DNA of 64,000 nucleotides from an uncultured Spirochaetales bacterium (GTDB lineage Bacteria; Spirochaetota; Spirochaetia; Sphaerochaetales; Sphaerochaetaceae), in assembly GCA_944390865.1 (NCBI GenBank), contig CALXRC010000007.1, positions 1-64,000 on the forward strand. The letters are read 5' to 3'. The position numbers and the translations under genes were made by a program. Below are positions 60,622 to 64,000 of the stretch, in pieces. The notes below the pieces were generated by a model. The model was not told where the DNA came from. It saw only the letters and a list, made by a program, of their open reading frames with translations, and did not search any database. How positions within the stretch are numbered: position 1 is the first letter of the stretch; the number at the start of each line of letters is the position of its first letter.

Positions 60622-62821
60622 TGATGTACTTCCTGGCACAGACAGTCCTGCCCTCAGCACCGATTGTCTTTCCGTCAACCATCAGGACGCCGTCCTTTGT
60701 GTAAAGCGGCATTGCGAAGAAGTGGTCAGGCTTGATGTAGGTTGTGACCTTCTCGACTTCTCCCTGATCTGCGACCTTCAGCACTGTGCCGGCAGGAATG
60801 TCATCGGCGAAAAGGACCTCGCATGTTGAGTGGGGTTCAGCGTCAGGATCGCTTGCGGCAAGCAGCATTCCCCAGCTCTTCACGCCCCTGAAATTGGCCG
60901 GCTTGAGGTTTGCCACGACAACAATGTTTCTGCCCTGAAGCTCCTCAGCCTTGTAGTAAGGAACAATTGAGGAAACAATAGTGCGTCCTTCCGGTGTGCC
61001 GTCATCAAGGTGAAGGATGTAAAGCAGGTCTCCGTTGGGGTGCTTCTCGACTTCCGTTATCTTTGCGACCTTCAGAGTGACCCTTCGCTCAAACTGATGA
61101 GCAATGCTCTCATTCTCAATCTCTGCATTATTCATTTCTTTTTTCTCCTCATGCGCTTCTTTCTCCTGGCGCTGTGCCTGCGTTCCGCTGTAGCGCTGGC
61201 GAAGCGTGTCAATCAAGTCATTGTCAAGTTTTGTGAAAAGCAGGCTGACATTGCCAACCTTCTCAAGCCCCTCATCGCAGGCCAGAGTCTGCCAGTCCCA
61301 CTTCTTTCCCTCTGTGAAGAAAGAGAAGATCTTCTGGCTTGTGGAAGGCATGTAGGGCTCAATCATCACAGCCACGTCCTTGATCATCAGGCACAGCGTC
61401 TTCAGCAGACTTGCGGCCCTGGCAGGATCCTCCTTCCTCGCCTTCCATGGTTCTCCGTCCTGAAAGGCCTTGTTGCCCTCGTCGCAGAGACTGAAGATGG
61501 CTCTGAGCGCATCACGCTCCTCAGCATGATTCAGGAGATCCGTGATCATGGCTTCCTTTGCCTTCATTGTCTCAAGCAGGGTCTGATCATACTGGGCTGA
61601 AGGAATCACTCCGTCATAAAAGCGGGAGATGAATGTAAGCGTGCGGTTCACAAGGTTTGAAAGGTTTCCGATGAGCTCGCCGTTGACCTTTTCCTGGAAA
61701 TCAGACCAGGAGAAATTGACATCGCTCTTCTCAGGCCTGTTGTAGAACATGTAGAAGCGCCATACATCGGCAGGAATGCCGGTCTCCTGCACGTCATTTC
61801 CGAAAATGCCCACGCCCTCGCTTTTCGAGAACTTGCCGCCTTCGTAGTTCAGATACTCAGTGCTGGACATATGATGCAGCATTGTCCACTTCTTTCCAGT
61901 GGCAAGCAGGCTTGCAGGGAAGATTACAGTATGGAAAGGAATATTGTCCTTGCCGATGAACTGGAAAAGCTCTGTGTCCTCAGGGCTCTGCCACCAGCGC
62001 TGCCAGTCAGGCAGGGCCTCTGCTGTCATGGAAATGTAGCCGATCGGAGCATCAAACCAGACATAGAAGACCTTGTCCTCAAAGCCTTCCTTTGGAACAG
62101 GAATGCCCCATTTCAGGTCTCTTGTGATACAGCGCTCCTTAAGGCCGTCCCTGATCCAGGAATTGGTGACCTGGACAGCATTCTTTGCCCAGAAGCCCTC
62201 GACTGAGGCTCTGTCAATCCAGGCCTTCAGCATGTCCAGCGCCTTGGGAAGGTCTATGTAGAGATGCCTGGTCTTCTTGAGCACAGGAGTTGTTCCGCAG
62301 ACTGAGCAGTGAGGATCAACCAGCTCAGTAGGATCCAGCAGAGTCTGGCAGGAATCACACTGGTCTCCCCTTGCCTTCTCGCTGCCGCAGTGAGGACAGG
62401 TGCCCAGCACGAAGCGGTCTGCAAGGAAGCGTTTGCAGTGAGGGCAGTAGAGCTGCTCAATCTCCTCCTGCCTGATATATCCGTTCGCATCCACATCATG
62501 GAAGATTGACTGGACAATCTCTGTATGCTTCGGCGTGCTGGTGCGGCCGAAATAGTCAAATGATATGTTGAACCACTTGTAGATCTCAGCATGGATCTTA
62601 TGATAGTGATCGCACAGCTCTCTGGGGCTTACGCCTTCCTGCAGGGCTCTGGTCTCGCTTGCCGTGCCGTACTCATCTGTACCGCAGACATAGAAAGTCT
62701 CAATGCCCATCGAGCGGGAAAAGCGTGCGAAGACATCCGCGCTGAGGACCTGAGTCAGATTGCCCAGATGAGGAATGTTATTGACATAAGGCAGAGCTGA
62801 AGTAACTAATCTCTTTTTCAC
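60605..62821 (-). CDS. metG: methionyl-tRNA synthetase
   Basis: 738 residues. PYVNNIPHLGN holds the HIGH-type motif, KFSKSEG the KMSKS motif. The zinc region has four Cys pairs (CPHC, CPHC, CDSC, CSVC; about residues 130-200). The C-terminal EMAP/TRBD domain (VTLKVAKITEVEKHPNG to the end) aids tRNA binding. I choose GTG 62821 because VKKRLVTSALPYVNN is the usual start and GGAG lies eight bases before it; 62884 would add 21 residues. Confidence 0.95.
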   Translation of the reverse strand: MKKRLVTSALPYVNNIPHLGNLTQVLSADVFARFSRSMGIETFYVCGTDEYGTASETRALQEGVSPRELCDHYHKIHAEIYKWFNISFDYFGRTSTPKHTEIVQSIFHDVDANGYIRQEEIEQLYCPHCKRFLADRFVLGTCPHCGSEKARGDQCDSCQTLLDPTELVDPHCSVCGTTPVLKKTRHLYIDLPKALDMLKAWIDRASVEGFWAKNAVQVTNSWIRDGLKERCITRDLKWGIPVPKEGFEDKVFYVWFDAPIGYISMTAEALPDWQRWWQSPEDTELFQFIGKDNIPFHTVIFPASLLATGKKWTMLHHMSSTEYLNYEGGKFSKSEGVGIFGNDVQETGIPADVWRFYMFYNRPEKSDVNFSWSDFQEKVNGELIGNLSNLVNRTLTFISRFYDGVIPSAQYDQTLLETMKAKEAMITDLLNHAEERDALRAIFSLCDEGNKAFQDGEPWKARKEDPARAASLLKTLCLMIKDVAVMIEPYMPSTSQKIFSFFTEGKKWDWQTLACDEGLEKVGNVSLLFTKLDNDLIDTLRQRYSGTQAQRQEKEAHEEKKEMNNAEIENESIAHQFERRVTLKVAKITEVEKHPNGDLLYILHLDDGTPEGRTIVSSIVPYYKAEELQGRNIVVVANLKPANFRGVKSWGMLLAASDPDAEPHSTCEVLFADDIPAGTVLKVADQGEVEKVTTYIKPDHFFAMPLYTKDGVLMVDGKTIGAEGRTVCARKYINGPVG

Positions 62822-62896
62822 TTTCGTTTCTCCTGACAACTGAAGAGAATCATAATGGATTTGGAATTCTTTTTCCATCAGCATTTGCCAAAAGGC

Positions 62897-62925
62897 TTGC
62901 CCCTTGGCACCTTTTATCCTACATT
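62897..62925 (+). promoter_or_regulatory. putative hflKC promoter
   Basis: TTGCCC and TACATT with 17 bases between, about 36 bases before the hflK start codon. Confidence 0.4.
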
Positions 62926-62961
62926 TTGCTTAGAAACTTCAGAAAACAAGGAAAATCATTT

Positions 62962-63948
62962 ATGAGTGATAACGAAGAACAGGTTGTGAGACCGGCAAGG
63001 CGGCATCGCTTCCCGTTTTCTCCTAAGATTGTGATTGTGCTGATCGTGATCCTCTTTATCATAGTTGCCGCAGGCAGTTCCTTCTTTGTCGTTGACCAGA
63101 CAGAACAGGCTGTCGTGCTGCGCTTTGGGAAATACAACAGGACTGTCGGCCCCGGCCTGCAGACGAAGCTGCCCTTCGGCATTGAGACAAGCTATACAGT
63201 GCCGACTCAGCTCGTGCAGACGCTGACCTTCGGCTACAGGGCTACGGACAGCACAGGAACGAGCCTGCGCGGAGCCTCAAGCTATGCAGAGGAATCCGTC
63301 ATGCTGACAGGCGACCTGAACATAGTCAATGTGGAATGGATTGTCCAGTACAGGATAAACAATCCCGAGGCCTGGCTCTTCAACGTGGAGGACAAGGAGA
63401 CCACAATCCGCGACATCTCACAGTCCGTCATGAATTCGCTGGTCGGAGACCTGCCCATTCTGTCAGTCATGACTGACCTGAGAACGCAGATTGAAGTCGA
63501 GGCCCAGCAGAAGATGCAGCAGATCTTTGACGGCTATGATTTCGGCATTGAGATCGTGACTGTGAAACTGCAGAACATCGTTCCGCCGGAAGGAGCCGTT
63601 CAGGATGCCTTTGAAGATGTCAACAAGGCTATTCAGGATATGAACAGATACATAAACGAGGGAAAGGAATACTACAACACTGCTATTCCGGAAGCGCAGG
63701 GTGAAGCCAGCAAGATCATTCTTCAGGCTGAAGGCTATGCAGCCCAGCGCATCAACCAGGCAGGAGGCGATACCGCGGCTTTCAGCGCAATGATGGAAAG
63801 CTACAACGCCTCCCCTGAAATAACAAAGACAAGGATGTACCTGGAGACAATGACGGAGATCCTCTCATCTGATGCGGCAGGAGTCACTCTTGTTGATCCG
63901 CAGGTCGACAACTTCCTTCCTGTCCAGAATCTGGGAGGTGCAAAATGA
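62962..63948 (+). CDS. hflK: HflK membrane protease regulator
   Basis: 328 residues from ATG 62962 (AAGGAA before it). One membrane helix at residues 25-45, then the SPFH/band-7 domain (DQTEQAVVLRFGKYNRTVGPGLQTKLPFG) and a coiled coil with QGEASKIILQAEGYAAQ. With HflC it makes a membrane cage around FtsH. The gene ends inside the start of hflC. Confidence 0.92.
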   Translation: MSDNEEQVVRPARRHRFPFSPKIVIVLIVILFIIVAAGSSFFVVDQTEQAVVLRFGKYNRTVGPGLQTKLPFGIETSYTVPTQLVQTLTFGYRATDSTGTSLRGASSYAEESVMLTGDLNIVNVEWIVQYRINNPEAWLFNVEDKETTIRDISQSVMNSLVGDLPILSVMTDLRTQIEVEAQQKMQQIFDGYDFGIEIVTVKLQNIVPPEGAVQDAFEDVNKAIQDMNRYINEGKEYYNTAIPEAQGEASKIILQAEGYAAQRINQAGGDTAAFSAMMESYNASPEITKTRMYLETMTEILSSDAAGVTLVDPQVDNFLPVQNLGGAK

Positions 63949-64000
63949 AAAAGCTCATTACTGTTCTGGTAATCATCGCAGTTCTTGCAGCAGTCTTCCT
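63945..64000 (+). CDS. hflC: HflC, N-terminal fragment
   Basis: ATG 63945 overlaps the hflK stop (ATGA) with GGGAGG upstream. The 18 visible residues (MKKLITVLVIIAVLAAVF) are the membrane anchor. HflC is expected here from the gene pair and the coupling; the rest lies beyond the window. Confidence 0.7.
   Translation, partial: MKKLITVLVIIAVLAAVF

Noticed and set aside
1-64000. CRISPR array, prophage, insertion sequence or toxin-antitoxin pair
   Set aside because: No direct-repeat/spacer pattern, transposase, integrase or paired small toxin genes were seen on either strand.

Overview
The window reads as a gene-dense chromosome segment from a spirochaete. A host-associated member of the Sphaerochaetaceae/Treponemataceae is the most likely source. 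This is inference from gene content and order: rpsB-tsf-frr-uppS-cdsA-dxr-rseP, rpsF-ssb-rpsR-DUF2232-rplI next to dnaB, a transketolase split into two genes, spirochaete-type lipoproteins, a stand-alone parvulin and a CarD-like protein. TGA, TAA and TAG are all used as stops. I see no prophage, insertion sequence, CRISPR array or rRNA. One tRNA (Val, anticodon TAC) is present.

Layout. 1-9.3 kb: end of an EamA-type transporter, a PAP2 phosphatase, a GIY-YIG-like small protein, uridine phosphorylase, mutS2-rsgA, a pentapeptide-repeat protein, a metallo-beta-lactamase-fold hydrolase, rluD, a small membrane protein, a YggS-like PLP protein and a PF06541-like membrane protein. 9.4-15.7 kb: tRNA-Val with its own promoter and terminator, a CarD-like regulator divergent from a MATE exporter, a phosphatase lipoprotein, pdxA, a membrane protein and an acetyltransferase. 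15.7-25.3 kb: guaB, a GH13 enzyme, adk, a long uracil phosphoribosyltransferase, a TPR lipoprotein, rnhA-ppiC-CYTH, a membrane protein and argG. 25.3-32.9 kb: an acetyltransferase, a GyrI-like protein and the rpsB-to-rseP translation/isoprenoid/lipid string.

33.0-45.3 kb is the most distinctive accessory region: twelve tightly spaced minus-strand genes, apparently one operon. They encode a BMP-type binding lipoprotein with an ABC transporter (ATPase and two permeases), a nucleoside hydrolase, a FucI-fold protein, a sulfatase-superfamily enzyme, a ribulose-phosphate-type epimerase, a LacI regulator, RpiB and both transketolase halves. Upstream lie a sigma70-type promoter and three copies of a CG-centred operator-like motif (TTAAACGATTAACT and variants) flanking it. 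I read this as a LacI-controlled route that imports nucleosides (or a sulfated or otherwise decorated derivative), frees the pentose and passes it to the pentose-phosphate pathway. No sugar kinase is encoded in the cluster.

45.5-64 kb: dnaB, the S6/SSB/S18/L9 group, a TIM-barrel gene interrupted by an in-frame TGA, pyruvate kinase, a membrane GGDEF-EAL protein (GGDEF degenerate, EAL intact), a TatD-like hydrolase, tcdA, a CBM9-like protein, a 29-residue AURKAIP1/COX24-type ribosomal protein gene with two perfect palindromes in its leader, guanine deaminase, murD, a FemAB-like transferase, metG, hflK and the start of hflC. Purine and pyrimidine salvage recurs through the window (udp, upp-like, adk, guaB, nucleoside hydrolase, guaD).
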